A DNA stretch of 64,000 nucleotides from Tabrizicola_A sp965284335 (GCF_965284335.1 NZ_OZ260076.1), one strand, 5' to 3'; shown: positions 8,100-17,066, counted from the first letter of the stretch. Program-made: numbers and translations. The notes: a model not told the origin generated them from the sequence alone.

Positions 8100-9890
8100 A
8101 TGACAGAGGCCGCAAATTCCGCCCCGGCGCAAGCCTATCAGGTTCTGGCGCGGAAATACCGTCCCGAGACCTTTGCCGATCTGGTCGGCCAAGAGGCGAT
8201 GGTGCGCACGCTGAAAAACGCCTTCGCCGCCGACCGCATTGCGCATGCGTTCATCATGACGGGCATCCGTGGCACCGGCAAGACCACCACGGCGCGGATC
8301 ATCGCCAAGGGGCTGAACTGTGTCGGGATTGACGGCACCGGCGGGCCGACCACCGAGCCTTGTGGCACATGTGAGCCCTGCCGCGCCATTGCCGAGGGGC
8401 GGCATGTCGATGTGATGGAGATGGACGCGGCCTCTCGCACTGGGGTGGGCGATATCCGCGAAATCATTGATTCCGTTCACTATCGGGCGGCCTCGGCGCG
8501 GTTCAAAGTTTATATCATCGACGAAGTGCATATGCTGTCGACCGCCGCCTTCAACGCGCTGTTGAAAACGCTGGAAGAGCCGCCCGCCCATGTGAAGTTC
8601 ATCTTTGCCACCACCGAAATCCGCAAAGTGCCGGTCACGGTCTTGTCGCGCTGCCAGCGGTTTGATCTGAAACGGATCGAGCCTGAGGTGATGATGGGGC
8701 TTCTCAGCCGGATCGCCAAAGCCGAAGGGGCTGAGATTACCGAAGGCGCGCTGGCGCTGATCACACGGGCCGCCGAAGGCTCGGCGCGGGATGCGACCTC
8801 GCTTTTGGATCAGGCGATTTCCAATGGCGCGGGGGAAACCAGCGCCGATCAAGTGCGCGCCATGCTGGGGCTGGCCGATCGGGGCCGGGTGCTGGATCTG
8901 TTTGACATGATCATGCGGGGTGCCGCGCCCGAGGCCTTGGCGGAAATTTCGGCGCAATATGCCGATGGGGCCGATCCGATGGCGGTGTTGCGCGATCTGG
9001 CCGAGATCACCCATTGGATTTCGGTTATCAAGATCACCCCGGCCGCCGCCGAGGACCCGACCACCCCGCCAGAGGAGCGCAGCCGCGGGCTGGAGATGGC
9101 CGCCGCCCTGCCGATGCGGGCGCTGAGCCGGATGTGGCAGATGCTGCTCAAGGCCATTGAAGAGGTGGCGTTGGCCCCCAATGCCATGATGGCGGCCGAA
9201 ATGGCGGTGATCCGGCTGACCCATGTGGCCGATCTGCCCGATCCCGAAACGCTGGTGAAAAAGCTGCAATCGCAATCTGCCCCGCCCCCTTCGCCGGGCG
9301 GCGGCATGGCGGGTGGCGCGCCCGGCGGCGGCAATTATGGCGGCACGGTTCATGCTCCGATGATGGGGGCAGCCCATGCCCCAATGCGCGGGCCGACCAT
9401 GATGGCCCAGTCTTCATCATATGGACAGGCCACGGCGCTGGCCGAGGCCCCTGCCCTTCATTTGCCCACCTTTCAGCATGTCGTCGATCTGATCCGCGAC
9501 AAGCGTGATATGCTCTTGCTGAAAGAGGTCGAGGATGGGGTGAAGCTGGTGCGCTATGCCCCCGGGCGCATCGAGTTTCAGCCAAGCCCCTTGGCCCGGC
9601 CCGACCTTGCCGCGCGGCTTTCGCAGCGTCTGCAGGGCTGGACCGGGGCGCGTTGGGGCATCTCGGTGGTGAATGAGGGCGGGGCTGCAACGCTGGCCGC
9701 ACAGCGCGATGCCGAGGACAATGCCGCGCGGGCCGAGGCCTTGGCCAACCCGCTTGTGCAGGCCGTGTTGGCCGCCTTTCCCGGCGCGAAGATTGCCGAT
9801 ATCCGCACGCCCGAAGCGATGGCCGCCGCCGCACAGGCCGAGGCCCTGCCCGAGGTGGAAGATGAATGGGATCCCTTCGAGGACGCCTGA
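8100..9890 (+). CDS. dnaX: DNA polymerase III subunit gamma/tau
   Basis: The protein is 596 residues. It has Walker A GIRGTGKT (about 55-62), a zinc-binding set C74, C88, C91 and C94, the Walker B-like IIDEVHML, and the sensor/SRC motif VLSRCQRF. A Gly/Met/Pro-rich linker (near residues 395-440) follows, then a C-terminal tau-like domain ending in an acidic tail. It is the clamp-loader ATPase that loads the beta clamp and organises the replisome. No A-rich slippery heptamer for a programmed frameshift was seen. The frame stays open upstream to about 7119, but homology begins only at the ATG at 8100. dnaX-ybaB-recR is a conserved bacterial order. Confidence 0.95.
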   Translation: MTEAANSAPAQAYQVLARKYRPETFADLVGQEAMVRTLKNAFAADRIAHAFIMTGIRGTGKTTTARIIAKGLNCVGIDGTGGPTTEPCGTCEPCRAIAEGRHVDVMEMDAASRTGVGDIREIIDSVHYRAASARFKVYIIDEVHMLSTAAFNALLKTLEEPPAHVKFIFATTEIRKVPVTVLSRCQRFDLKRIEPEVMMGLLSRIAKAEGAEITEGALALITRAAEGSARDATSLLDQAISNGAGETSADQVRAMLGLADRGRVLDLFDMIMRGAAPEALAEISAQYADGADPMAVLRDLAEITHWISVIKITPAAAEDPTTPPEERSRGLEMAAALPMRALSRMWQMLLKAIEEVALAPNAMMAAEMAVIRLTHVADLPDPETLVKKLQSQSAPPPSPGGGMAGGAPGGGNYGGTVHAPMMGAAHAPMRGPTMMAQSSSYGQATALAEAPALHLPTFQHVVDLIRDKRDMLLLKEVEDGVKLVRYAPGRIEFQPSPLARPDLAARLSQRLQGWTGARWGISVVNEGGAATLAAQRDAEDNAARAEALANPLVQAVLAAFPGAKIADIRTPEAMAAAAQAEALPEVEDEWDPFEDA

Positions 9891-9891
9891 G

Positions 9892-9911
9892 GGTTGGCAC
9901 CAACCCTTTTC
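9892..9911 (+). terminator. Small hairpin with T-run after dnaX
   Basis: GGGTTGG and CCAACCC face each other across 2 bases (functionally a 5-bp stem with 6-base loop), followed by TTTT. It may partly terminate dnaX transcripts before ybaB. Confidence 0.5.
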
Positions 9912-9924
9912 TGGAAAAGATTTG

Positions 9925-9946
9925 CAAATTTCTTCGAAGAAATTTG
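9925..9946. repeat. Perfect 22-bp palindrome between dnaX and ybaB
   Basis: CAAATTTCTTC (9925-9935) is followed directly by its exact reverse complement GAAGAAATTTG (9936-9946). The element is A/T-rich against a GC-rich background and lies 53 bases before the ybaB start. It could be a protein-binding operator or a dispersed repeat. Confidence 0.8.
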
Positions 9947-9998
9947 ATCCTGCCGCGGTGGGCGCATATCTTGTGGTCCTGACAACAGAGGTGACGAG

Positions 9999-10343
9999 AT
10001 GCTGAAAGGTTTGGGTGGGCTTGGCGATATGGCCAAGATGATGAAGGCCGCGCAGGAGGCACAGGCCAAGATGGGTGAGTTGCAGCAAGAGCTTGCCCAG
10101 ATTGTGGTGGTGGGTGAATCCGGGGCAGGTCTGGTCAAGGCGCGTGCCAGCGCAAAGGGGCAGATCACCGGGCTGGACATTGACCCGTCGATCCTTGTTC
10201 CCAGCGAAAAGGAGGTGATCGAAGATCTCATTCTGGCCGCCATCCATGATGCCCAAGCCAAAGCGGCGCAGCGGACCGAACAGGAAATGGGCAAGCTGGC
10301 GGCTGGCCTTGGCCTGCCTGCCGATTTCAAGCTGCCGTTCTAA
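9999..10343 (+). CDS. YbaB/EbfC-family nucleoid-associated protein
   Basis: The protein is 114 residues, with the family's pattern of a helical Met/Lys-rich start (LKGLGGLGDMAKMMKAAQEAQAKMGELQQELAQ). A strand region (VVVGESGAGLVKARASAKGQITGLDIDPSIL) and a final helix follow. It binds DNA as a dimer; in other bacteria the partner gene is recR, which follows here after 3 bases. That spacing and order are standard for a recombination/replication operon. Confidence 0.93.
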   Translation: MLKGLGGLGDMAKMMKAAQEAQAKMGELQQELAQIVVVGESGAGLVKARASAKGQITGLDIDPSILVPSEKEVIEDLILAAIHDAQAKAAQRTEQEMGKLAAGLGLPADFKLPF

Positions 10344-10346
10344 GCC

Positions 10347-10943
10347 ATGGACGGCACCCGCGATATCGAGGCGCTGATCGAATTGATGGCGCGGTTGCCG
10401 GGGCTTGGGCCGCGATCTGCCCGCCGCGCGGTCTTGGCGCTTTTGAAAAAGCGGGGGCAATTGATGGCCCCCTTGGCCCAAGCCATGGCCACGGTGGCGC
10501 TGAATGCGCGCGATTGCATCATCTGTGGCAATATCGGCACCGCCGAGATTTGCCCGATTTGCGCCGATCCGGCCCGTGCCACTGGCGAAATCTGCGTGGT
10601 GGAAGATGTCGCGGATTTATGGGCGCTTGAGCGGGGACAGGCCTTTAGGGGGCGCTATCACGTGCTGGGCGGCACGCTTTCGGCGCTGGATGCCGTGGGA
10701 CCCGATGAATTGGGCATCCCCCGGCTGACGGCGCGAGTGGCAGAAGAGGGCGTGCGCGAAGTGATCTTGGCGCTGAACGCCACGGTCGACGGGCAAACGA
10801 CGGCCCATTACATTGCCGATGCGCTGGCGGGCTCAGCAGCTCAAATCACCAGCCTTGCCCAAGGCGTGCCGGTGGGGGGCGAATTGGATTATCTCGACGA
10901 TGGCACAATCGGGGCCGCACTTCGTGCGCGGCGCAGGTTCTGA
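10347..10943 (+). CDS. recR: Recombination protein RecR
   Basis: The protein is 198 residues, full length for RecR. Features in order are an N-terminal HhH (LMARLPGLGPRSARRAVL), the four-Cys zinc finger DCIICGN...CPICADP, a Toprim domain (CVVEDVADLWALERGQAFRGRYHVLGG) and the C-terminal LGVP-like segment AQGVPVGGELDYLDDGTIGAAL. RecR works with RecO and RecF in loading RecA at gaps. It is preceded by ybaB with a 3-base gap. Confidence 0.95.
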   Translation: MDGTRDIEALIELMARLPGLGPRSARRAVLALLKKRGQLMAPLAQAMATVALNARDCIICGNIGTAEICPICADPARATGEICVVEDVADLWALERGQAFRGRYHVLGGTLSALDAVGPDELGIPRLTARVAEEGVREVILALNATVDGQTTAHYIADALAGSAAQITSLAQGVPVGGELDYLDDGTIGAALRARRRF

Positions 10944-11027
10944 GGGGGCCCCCAAAATCTCCGTGCTTTGGCCTTTGTTGCGCCCAAATCGGGCAAGAAA
11001 AAGGGTCATCTCACAAGGAGTTTGGCC

Positions 11028-11243
11028 ATGGCGGGTATTGCGGTGATGTTCGGGGGCATGACGGGGTTTGTTTCGGCGGTCATGGCGCTGGTGCTGTTCA
11101 ACGCAAGCTGGCTGTTGGCGCTGGGGCTGTGGTCCTTGATCGGCATGGCTTTGGCCGGAGTGCTGATCGCCTTGTCACTGGGCGCCCGCCGCCCGCGCGG
11201 CCCCCTTGCGCCTCAATTGATTTTGTCGGCGGACTGGGGCTGA
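11028..11243 (+). CDS. Small membrane protein, unknown function
   Basis: The protein is 71 residues with two predicted membrane helices: GIAVMFGGMTGFVSAVMALVLF, and LLALGLWSLIGMALAGVLIAL. It ends in a basic Arg/Pro-rich tail. The ATG at 11028 follows a strong AAGGAG; a longer in-frame start at 10968 lacks such a site. It is probably inner-membrane. I do not recognise a family. Confidence 0.6.
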   Translation: MAGIAVMFGGMTGFVSAVMALVLFNASWLLALGLWSLIGMALAGVLIALSLGARRPRGPLAPQLILSADWG

Positions 11244-11300
11244 CATTCAGCGTAAGGCGGCTGAAACCTCTCATCCGGTAAGAGATAGCAAAACGCCAAA

Positions 11301-11322
11301 AGGCGCGGGTTTTCCCGCGCCT
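11301..11322. terminator. Bidirectional terminator hairpin
   Basis: AGGCGCGGG and CCCGCGCCT form a perfect 9-bp stem around TTTT. It lies between two convergent genes and is flanked by A-rich sequence on the left and T-rich on the right, so it fits both directions. Confidence 0.8.
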
Positions 11323-11362
11323 GTTCTGTCAACGATGCTTGAAGGGCTGCGTTTGCAAAACC

Positions 11363-11800
11363 TCAGCTCGCCCGCGCCATCAACAGCCGCTCCTGCATGG
11401 CATGTTCAAACCCCACCCGCAGCGAAATCGCGCTGAGCGGCGCGCGCAGCTCGGTCGGGTCAAAGCGGTTGAACGGGAAATGCTGCGCATCACATTCCCG
11501 GCTGACCAGAATCACCTGAATACAACGCCCCGCCGCACGCAACAGCGCATGGAGCCGGCGGGAATGGGCAAGGCCACCAAGACTGTCGCAATCAATGACG
11601 ATCAGCTCAAAATCTTGCGGACCGTCCAAAATACGATCCAACGCGAAATAGATTTCATCACAGCTTTCCAGCCGGCAGCCCAAAGCCTGAAGCTTATGGG
11701 CCAAGGGCGTTTGGTCTTTGGCGGCAGAAACCAGCAAGGTGTTGACACCAAAACCGACAACCGTCGCTTCCATGCGGTCGAACGAGTTGGAAAGGTTCAT
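11363..11800 (-). CDS. Hypothetical protein with receiver-like fold
   Basis: The protein is 145 residues, starting at the ATG at 11800 (GGACCAG lies upstream). The pattern of hydrophobic strands and helices with FELIVIDCDSLGG near the middle resembles a response-regulator receiver. The acidic pocket and conserved Lys are not convincingly present, so it may be a pseudo-receiver. No DNA-binding domain is visible. It is divergent from the esterase gene (181 bases between starts). Function is unknown. Confidence 0.55.
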   Translation of the reverse strand: MNLSNSFDRMEATVVGFGVNTLLVSAAKDQTPLAHKLQALGCRLESCDEIYFALDRILDGPQDFELIVIDCDSLGGLAHSRRLHALLRAAGRCIQVILVSRECDAQHFPFNRFDPTELRAPLSAISLRVGFEHAMQERLLMARAS

Positions 11801-11981
11801 GGCACTGGTCCTTTGATATCTGTGAGACAAGTAATGAAGGTGAATTGTGCCAAAATTGAGCACAATTCTCGACAGTTCTGGGATTATGATTGGCCAATCC
11901 TTGGCCATTGCCGGGTTCCGGCTTTGCCGCCATGATGGCAGCGCGCCGATCACCAAGATCGGCAGAGGTCTAAGCAACACC

Positions 11982-12896
11982 ATGACAGCCGTTGATTACC
12001 AAAGCCTTATCGACGCCCCGACCTGGAGCTTTATTGAGGCGACCAATGCCGCCTATCCGCCTGACACCGCCTCGCTGACCATTGCCGATCAGCGTGCGAT
12101 CTATGATCGGATGTGCCGGGTGTTCTTTCAGGGCTATCCGCCGGGTGTGACCGCGCGCGATGAGGCGGTGGCCGGGGTGCCGTGCCGGATTTATCCCGGT
12201 GCGGATCCGGTGGTGATCTATCTGCATGGCGGCGGCTATGTGGTGGGCGGGTTGCACAGCCATGACGATGTTTGCGCCGAGATCCGCGCCCGCACCGGGC
12301 TGACGGTGGTGGCGGTGGATTATCGGCTGTCGCCCGACCATCTGCACCCGGCCGCTTTCGACGATGCCTGCGGGGTTGTTCGGGCCTTGGCAACAAAAGG
12401 CCCGGTCGTGCTGGCCGGAGACAGTGCCGGGGCCAATCTGGCCGCCGCGGCCGCCCACGCGCTTCGCGGGGCGGGGGTGAAGATCCTGGGCCAGGTGCTG
12501 ATCTATCCCGGGCTTGGGGGTGATGTGAATGTGGGCAGCTATATCACCCATGCCCATGCGCCGATGCTGACGCGCGATGACGTGTTGTTTTACAAAGATA
12601 TTCGCCACGGCGGCCCGCCGCCCGAGGATGACCCAACGGTCTATCCGCTGCGCGATACCGATTTCACCGGGCTGCCACCGACCCTTGCCATTGGCGCGGA
12701 ATGTGACCCCTTGGCCGATGATGCGCGTGACTATGCCGCGCGGATCATCGCCGCCGGAGGGCAGGCCGAATGGGTCGAGGAAAAGGGCCTTGTCCATGGC
12801 TATCTGCGCGCCCGGGCGAGCGTGCCGCGCGCCGCTGCCAGCTTTGACCGCATCGTCGCCACGATTTCCCGCTTTGCCAAAGGAGAGACGCTATGA
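11982..12896 (+). CDS. Alpha/beta hydrolase, hormone-sensitive-lipase-like esterase
   Basis: The protein is 304 residues. The oxyanion-hole motif HGGG is at 82-85 and the nucleophile elbow GDSAG at 146-150 (Ser148). The acid is probably in ECDPLADDA and the His in LVHGYLR. This is the layout of family IV esterases/arylacetamide deacetylases and also of N-formylkynurenine-type hydrolases. The ATG at 11982 was chosen because homology starts there, although the frame is open to 11847. It overlaps the next gene by 4 bases (ATGA), so it is translationally coupled to the class II aldolase and the two likely act on the same compound. Confidence 0.82.
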   Translation: MTAVDYQSLIDAPTWSFIEATNAAYPPDTASLTIADQRAIYDRMCRVFFQGYPPGVTARDEAVAGVPCRIYPGADPVVIYLHGGGYVVGGLHSHDDVCAEIRARTGLTVVAVDYRLSPDHLHPAAFDDACGVVRALATKGPVVLAGDSAGANLAAAAAHALRGAGVKILGQVLIYPGLGGDVNVGSYITHAHAPMLTRDDVLFYKDIRHGGPPPEDDPTVYPLRDTDFTGLPPTLAIGAECDPLADDARDYAARIIAAGGQAEWVEEKGLVHGYLRARASVPRAAASFDRIVATISRFAKGETL

Positions 12897-13654
12897 ATGC
12901 CCCCTTGCCTAACAGGTCCGCCAATATGACGCATTGGGCCGAACGCGTGGACATGGCCGCCGCCTTTCGCTGGACGGCGCGGTTGAACATGCATGAGGCG
13001 GTGACGAACCATTTTTCCTTGGCGGTGAATGAGGATGGCTCGCGCTTCCTGATCAACCCCAATGGGCGGCATTTCAGCCGGATCACGGCGTCAAGCCTGG
13101 TTGAAATTGACGCCAATGATCCGGCGACGATGACCCGGCCCGATGCGCCCGACCCCACGGCCTGGGGGCTGCATGGCAGCATCCATCGCGCGCTGTCCCA
13201 TGCGCGCTGTGTGCTGCATATCCATTCGATCCACGCCACGGTGCTGGCGAGTCTGGCTGATTCGCGCCTGCCCGCGATCGACCAGAACACCGCGATGTTC
13301 TTTGGCCGCCATGTGGTGGATGACCATTATGGCGGCATGGCGTTTGAGGAGGAGGGCGCGCGCTGTGCGGCGCTGCTGGCCGATCCGAAGGTGACGACCA
13401 TGGTGATGGGCAATCACGGGGTGCTTGTGGTCGGGCAGACGGTGGCCGAGGCCTTCAACCGGCTTTACTATTTCGAGCGTGCCGCCGAGACCTATATCCG
13501 CGCGCTGCAAACCGGCCAGCCCCTGCGGGTGCTGCCCGATGCGATTGCCGAAAAGACCGCGCAGGAGTGGGAGGCCTACCCCGGTTTTGCCGAGGCACAT
13601 CTGCGGGAAATCAAGGCGATCTTGGACGAGGAAGGGTCAAGCTACGCCGCGTGA
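12893..13654 (+). CDS. Class II aldolase/adducin-family protein
   Basis: The protein is 253 residues. The metal-binding His residues are in CVLHIHSIHATVLASLAD, with a further His in VMGNHGVLVVGQTVAEAFNRLYYFERAAETYI. This matches class II aldolase/adducin domains (fuculose-phosphate aldolase, ribulose-phosphate epimerase and many decarboxylase-like members). The substrate cannot be assigned. It is coupled to the upstream esterase, which suggests an ester is hydrolysed and the product then cleaved or decarboxylated. Confidence 0.8.
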   Translation: MNAPLPNRSANMTHWAERVDMAAAFRWTARLNMHEAVTNHFSLAVNEDGSRFLINPNGRHFSRITASSLVEIDANDPATMTRPDAPDPTAWGLHGSIHRALSHARCVLHIHSIHATVLASLADSRLPAIDQNTAMFFGRHVVDDHYGGMAFEEEGARCAALLADPKVTTMVMGNHGVLVVGQTVAEAFNRLYYFERAAETYIRALQTGQPLRVLPDAIAEKTAQEWEAYPGFAEAHLREIKAILDEEGSSYAA

Positions 13655-13655
13655 C

Positions 13656-13710
13656 CCTCGTCGTCGGCTTCGCCCCTCCTCGGACGACGAGAAGGCGAAG
13701 CCGCACGAGG
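13656..13710. terminator. Terminator-like inverted repeat between convergent genes
   Basis: An arm at 13656-13673 (CCTCGTCGTCGGCTTCGC) pairs, with one small gap, to 13694-13710 (GCGAAGCCGCACGAGG). The stem starts 2 bases after the aldolase stop and ends 5 bases before the end of the convergent phosphodiesterase gene. It lacks a T-run but is well placed for both. Confidence 0.6.
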
Positions 13711-13714
13711 AGGC

Positions 13715-14554
13715 TCAGGCGGTGAAGAAGGGTTTGGCCTTCATGGTCGGCGGGACCGGCACGCCAAGGCGGGTGAGGATCGAGGGCGCCAGCGCCAGTT
13801 GGTCGAGGATCACATCCTTGGCGGGCATCTCGCTGTCGCCGAAATAGTAAAAGGCCGCGTCCTGCTGCAATTCGCCGGTGCCGCCGTGATGGCCGCGTTC
13901 GTCCTGCCCGTGGTCGGCGGTGACGATCACCTCATAGCCCTTGTCGCGCCAGCGCTGCAGGAAGGGGGCGAGCATCGCGTCCATCATGTAGCAGGCGTTA
14001 TCCATCTCTTCGCAGTCGTGGTAGAAACGGTGGCCCATGCTGTCCAGCGTGCAGGTGTGCAGGATGCCGTAATGGATGCCATGCACCTCGCATAGCCGGG
14101 TGAGCGTGGCGAAGAGGTCCACATCCGAGGGCGTCATCTGGTTGATGTTGCCGTAGCCGGTCATGGTGTGGAACCGGCCATGGGTGATGGGGCCGCCCGG
14201 TTCATCATATTCGATGTCGCGCACCAGATCGAAGGGGGCACGGTTGAAGAATTCAGACCAAAAGCTGTGCGTCACCGCGCCGGTTTTCAGCCCCGCCTTG
14301 GTGGTCTCGGAGAAGATGTCGGGTTGTTCAAGCCGGTAAACCGCCTCATTGCCCCAGACGCGGTGGACCTGCGGCGGCACGCCGGTGTGGATCGAGGCAT
14401 AGCAAGAGGCCGAGGTCGAGGGCAGCACCGCACGGATGCGGTGCACGGTGGCGTCGCCATTGGCGACCCAGCCTTCGAGATTGCCAAAAAGCCGCCGCCA
14501 GTTGCGGTAGGGCACGCCATCAAGGATGATGAGAAGGAGTTTGCGTTGGGTCAT
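13715..14554 (-). CDS. Alkaline-phosphatase-superfamily protein (nucleotide pyrophosphatase/phosphodiesterase type)
   Basis: The protein is 279 residues, cytoplasmic by appearance. KLLLIILDGVPYRNW opens with the first metal Asp. STSASCYASIHTG carries the presumed nucleophile region. GILHTCTLDSMGHRFYHD and TADHGQDERGHHGGTGE supply the other Asp/His metal ligands. The family cleaves phosphate or phosphonate mono/diesters (type I phosphodiesterases, phosphonoacetate hydrolase-like). It is the last gene of the leftward block, 69 bases after the ABC ATPase, with a GAGTATTT repeat between them. Confidence 0.78.
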   Translation of the reverse strand: MTQRKLLLIILDGVPYRNWRRLFGNLEGWVANGDATVHRIRAVLPSTSASCYASIHTGVPPQVHRVWGNEAVYRLEQPDIFSETTKAGLKTGAVTHSFWSEFFNRAPFDLVRDIEYDEPGGPITHGRFHTMTGYGNINQMTPSDVDLFATLTRLCEVHGIHYGILHTCTLDSMGHRFYHDCEEMDNACYMMDAMLAPFLQRWRDKGYEVIVTADHGQDERGHHGGTGELQQDAAFYYFGDSEMPAKDVILDQLALAPSILTRLGVPVPPTMKAKPFFTA

Positions 14555-14572
14555 GGTCTGCCGCCTTTGGGT

Positions 14573-14612
14573 CCGGAGGCCACGGGGGGAGCCTCCGGCG
14601 GGAGTATTTTTG
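14573..14612. repeat. Hairpin joined to a GAGTATTTTT element
   Basis: CCGGAGGC (14573-14580) pairs with GCCTCCGG (14591-14598) and is followed by CGGGAGTATTTTT. It shares the GAGTATTT edge with the palindrome at 6862-6928, suggesting a dispersed repeat of this genome. It lies between the ABC ATPase and phosphodiesterase genes, in the antisense orientation to them. Confidence 0.65.
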
Positions 14613-14623
14613 CCAAGAGGAAA

Positions 14624-16258
14624 TCAGTTGTCGGCCGCGGCCATCTTGCGGTTGGCGATCACCTTTTCCAGCCAGCCGAGTTCCATTTCAGGGACCGAGG
14701 ACAACAGAAGATCGGTGTAATCGTCGAAGGGCGGGGTCAGCACATCGGTCTTTTGCCCATAGCGCACCACTTGGCCCTTGAACATCACGGCGATCTTGTC
14801 GGCGATGGCTTTGACGGTGGCAAGGTCATGGGTGATGAAGAGATAGGCCACATTCTCGCGCGCTTGCAGGTCGAGAAGCAGTTTGAGGATGCCGTCGGCG
14901 ACGAGCGGATCGAGCGCCGAGGTCACCTCGTCGCAGATGATGAGCTTTGGCTTGGCGGCCAAGGCACGGGCGATGCAGACGCGCTGCTTTTGCCCGCCCG
15001 AAAGCTCGGCCGGGTAGCGGTCGGCAAAGCCTGCGCCCATCTCGATCTGGTCGAGAAGTTCCTGAATCCGCAGCCGTTTGGCCTCGCCCGTCAGGCCAAA
15101 GTAAAACTCCAGCGGGCGGCCGATGATGGTGCCGACGGTCTGGCGCGGGTTCATCGCGGTGTCGGCCATCTGGTAGATCATCTGGAGTTCGCGCAGGTCG
15201 TCCTTGCTGCGGCCCGCGAGGTCGGCCGAAAGCGTGCGTCCGGCAAACTGGATACGGCCCGCCGAGGGGGGCAACAGTCCCGTGATCACGCGGGCAAGCG
15301 TGGACTTGCCCGAACCGGATTCGCCCACGACCGCAAGGGTTTGACCCGCGGCCACATCGACGGTGACGTTTTTCAACACGTCGAAATTGGTGCCCTTGTA
15401 GCGGGCGGTGACGTTTTGCACCGACAGGACCGGGGGGGCGGGCGATTTCTCGACATGGTCGATGGAGCGGACCGAGACGAGGGCCTGGGTATAGGGTTCA
15501 CGCGGGGCGTTGATGATCTGGTCGGTGGTGCCGTATTCCACCATCTTGCCGTGGCGCAGCACGAGGATATCGTCGGCCACCTGTGCCACAACGGCCAGAT
15601 CATGGGTGATGTAAAGCGCGGCCACGCCGGTTTCATGGATCGCCCGTTTGATCGCGGCCAGCACGTCGATCTGCGTCGTCACATCAAGCGCGGTCGTCGG
15701 TTCGTCAAAGATCACGAGATCGGGCTTGGGGCACAGCGCCATGGCCGTCATCACGCGCTGCAATTGCCCGCCAGAGACCTGATGCGGATAGCGCTCGCCG
15801 ATGGTTTCAGGATTGGGCAGCGACAGTTGGCGAAACAGGCTGACAGCGCGGGCCTCGGCCTCGGCCTTGGTCATCACCCCATGACTGACCGAGGTTTCGA
15901 TCACCTGTTCCATCAGCCGTTTCGCCGGGTTGAACGAAGCGGCGGCGGATTGGGCGACATAGGTGACTTCTTTGCCGCGCAGGTTTCGCAACGCAGCTGC
16001 ATCGGCAGTGCGGATGTTGCGCCCGTTGAGCATAATCTCGCCGCCCGTCAAGCGCACGCCACCACGGCCAAAGGCCATGGCCGACAGGCCGATGGTGGAT
16101 TTGCCCGCACCAGATTCACCGATCAGGCCGAGAACGCGGCCCTTTTCGACAGAGACGGTCACCCCATCCACCAGCACCACATGGCGGGGTGGCTCCCCAG
16201 GCGGATAGGCGGTGGCCTCAATCTTCAGGTTGTTGAAGCAAAGCAATGTATCAGCCAC
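14624..16258 (-). CDS. Peptide-type ABC transporter, double ATP-binding subunit
   Basis: The protein is 544 residues with two full nucleotide-binding domains. The first has GESGAGKST, VSGGQLQRV and DEPTTALD. The second has GESGSGKST, LSGGQKQRV and CDEVTSALD. This is the fused DppD-DppF form that powers dipeptide/oligopeptide or nickel/opine-type importers on the inner face of the membrane. The start is a GTG at 16258, 8 bases inside the permease gene. It belongs with the two permeases and the binding protein immediately upstream. Confidence 0.93.
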   Translation of the reverse strand: MADTLLCFNNLKIEATAYPPGEPPRHVVLVDGVTVSVEKGRVLGLIGESGAGKSTIGLSAMAFGRGGVRLTGGEIMLNGRNIRTADAAALRNLRGKEVTYVAQSAAASFNPAKRLMEQVIETSVSHGVMTKAEAEARAVSLFRQLSLPNPETIGERYPHQVSGGQLQRVMTAMALCPKPDLVIFDEPTTALDVTTQIDVLAAIKRAIHETGVAALYITHDLAVVAQVADDILVLRHGKMVEYGTTDQIINAPREPYTQALVSVRSIDHVEKSPAPPVLSVQNVTARYKGTNFDVLKNVTVDVAAGQTLAVVGESGSGKSTLARVITGLLPPSAGRIQFAGRTLSADLAGRSKDDLRELQMIYQMADTAMNPRQTVGTIIGRPLEFYFGLTGEAKRLRIQELLDQIEMGAGFADRYPAELSGGQKQRVCIARALAAKPKLIICDEVTSALDPLVADGILKLLLDLQARENVAYLFITHDLATVKAIADKIAVMFKGQVVRYGQKTDVLTPPFDDYTDLLLSSVPEMELGWLEKVIANRKMAAADN

Positions 16259-17066
16259 CGCGGCCCCCTTTCAGGCTGGAGGTGCGCGACAATATCCAGT
16301 CGGCCACAAGGTTCACCGAAATGGCCAACAGCGCAATGGCCGCAGCCGGAACAAGAGCGGCAGACTTGCCATAGACAAGGCCACCTTTGTTTTCACCCAC
16401 CATGCCGCCCCAATCGGTCAGCGGCGGCTGGATGCCCAAGCCCAAGAACGAGAGCGTTGAGATGAAGAGCACCGCGAAGATAAAGCGCAAGCCGAACTCG
16501 GCCACCAAGGGCGAGAGCGCATTGGGCAGGATTTCGCGGAAGATGATCCAGCTTTGTTTTTCGCCGCGCAGACGGGCGGCCTCGATATAATCCATGACCG
16601 AGATATCGACGGCAACCGCGCGGCTAAGCCGGAAGACGCGGGTGCTGTCCAAAACACCAATCACAAGGATTAGCACGGTCAGGTTCAAGGGCAGGACCGA
16701 CAGCATGACAAGCGCCACGATCAGCGAGGGCACGGCCATGACAAGGTCAACGATCCGCGACAGGACTTGGTCTACCCAGCCACCGCGCACCGCGGCAAGA
16801 AAGCCAAGGAATGAGCCCAGCGAGAACGACAGGATCGAGGCGGCAAGAGCCACGAAGATGGTGACCTGCGCGCCATAGATCAGCCGCGAAAGGATGTCGC
16901 GGCCGATGGTATCGGTGCCCAGCCAGTGCGTGGCCGAAGGGCTGTCCCAGACGCCGCCGACGGTACTGTCGATGGGATAGGGGGCGATGACTTGGGCAAA
17001 GACGGCGATGAACAGAAATCCGCCGGTCAGCACCAGCCCCAATAGGGCAGAGAGTGGTATCCTCAT
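16251..17066 (-). CDS. Peptide-type ABC transporter permease (DppC-like)
   Basis: The protein is 271 residues with an N-terminal TM, then the short periplasmic signature HWLGTDTIGRDILSRLIYGAQVT typical of DppC/OppC. A BPD transmembrane domain follows with the EAA loop YIEAARLRGEKQSWIIFREILPNA. The ATG at 17066 overlaps the DppB-like stop as ATGA; the open frame further upstream is a shadow. It forms the translocation pore with the DppB-like protein. Confidence 0.92.
   Translation of the reverse strand: MRIPLSALLGLVLTGGFLFIAVFAQVIAPYPIDSTVGGVWDSPSATHWLGTDTIGRDILSRLIYGAQVTIFVALAASILSFSLGSFLGFLAAVRGGWVDQVLSRIVDLVMAVPSLIVALVMLSVLPLNLTVLILVIGVLDSTRVFRLSRAVAVDISVMDYIEAARLRGEKQSWIIFREILPNALSPLVAEFGLRFIFAVLFISTLSFLGLGIQPPLTDWGGMVGENKGGLVYGKSAALVPAAAIALLAISVNLVADWILSRTSSLKGGRGG

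Noticed and set aside
9242..9420. Programmed frameshift site in dnaX
   Set aside because: No A-rich slippery heptamer or following stem was found in the linker region; a single full-length product is expected.
14168..16465. A 765-codon rightward open frame
   Set aside because: It is antisense to the ABC ATPase and phosphodiesterase genes, which have clear motifs. Its His/Gly/Arg-rich product is typical of GC-rich shadow frames.
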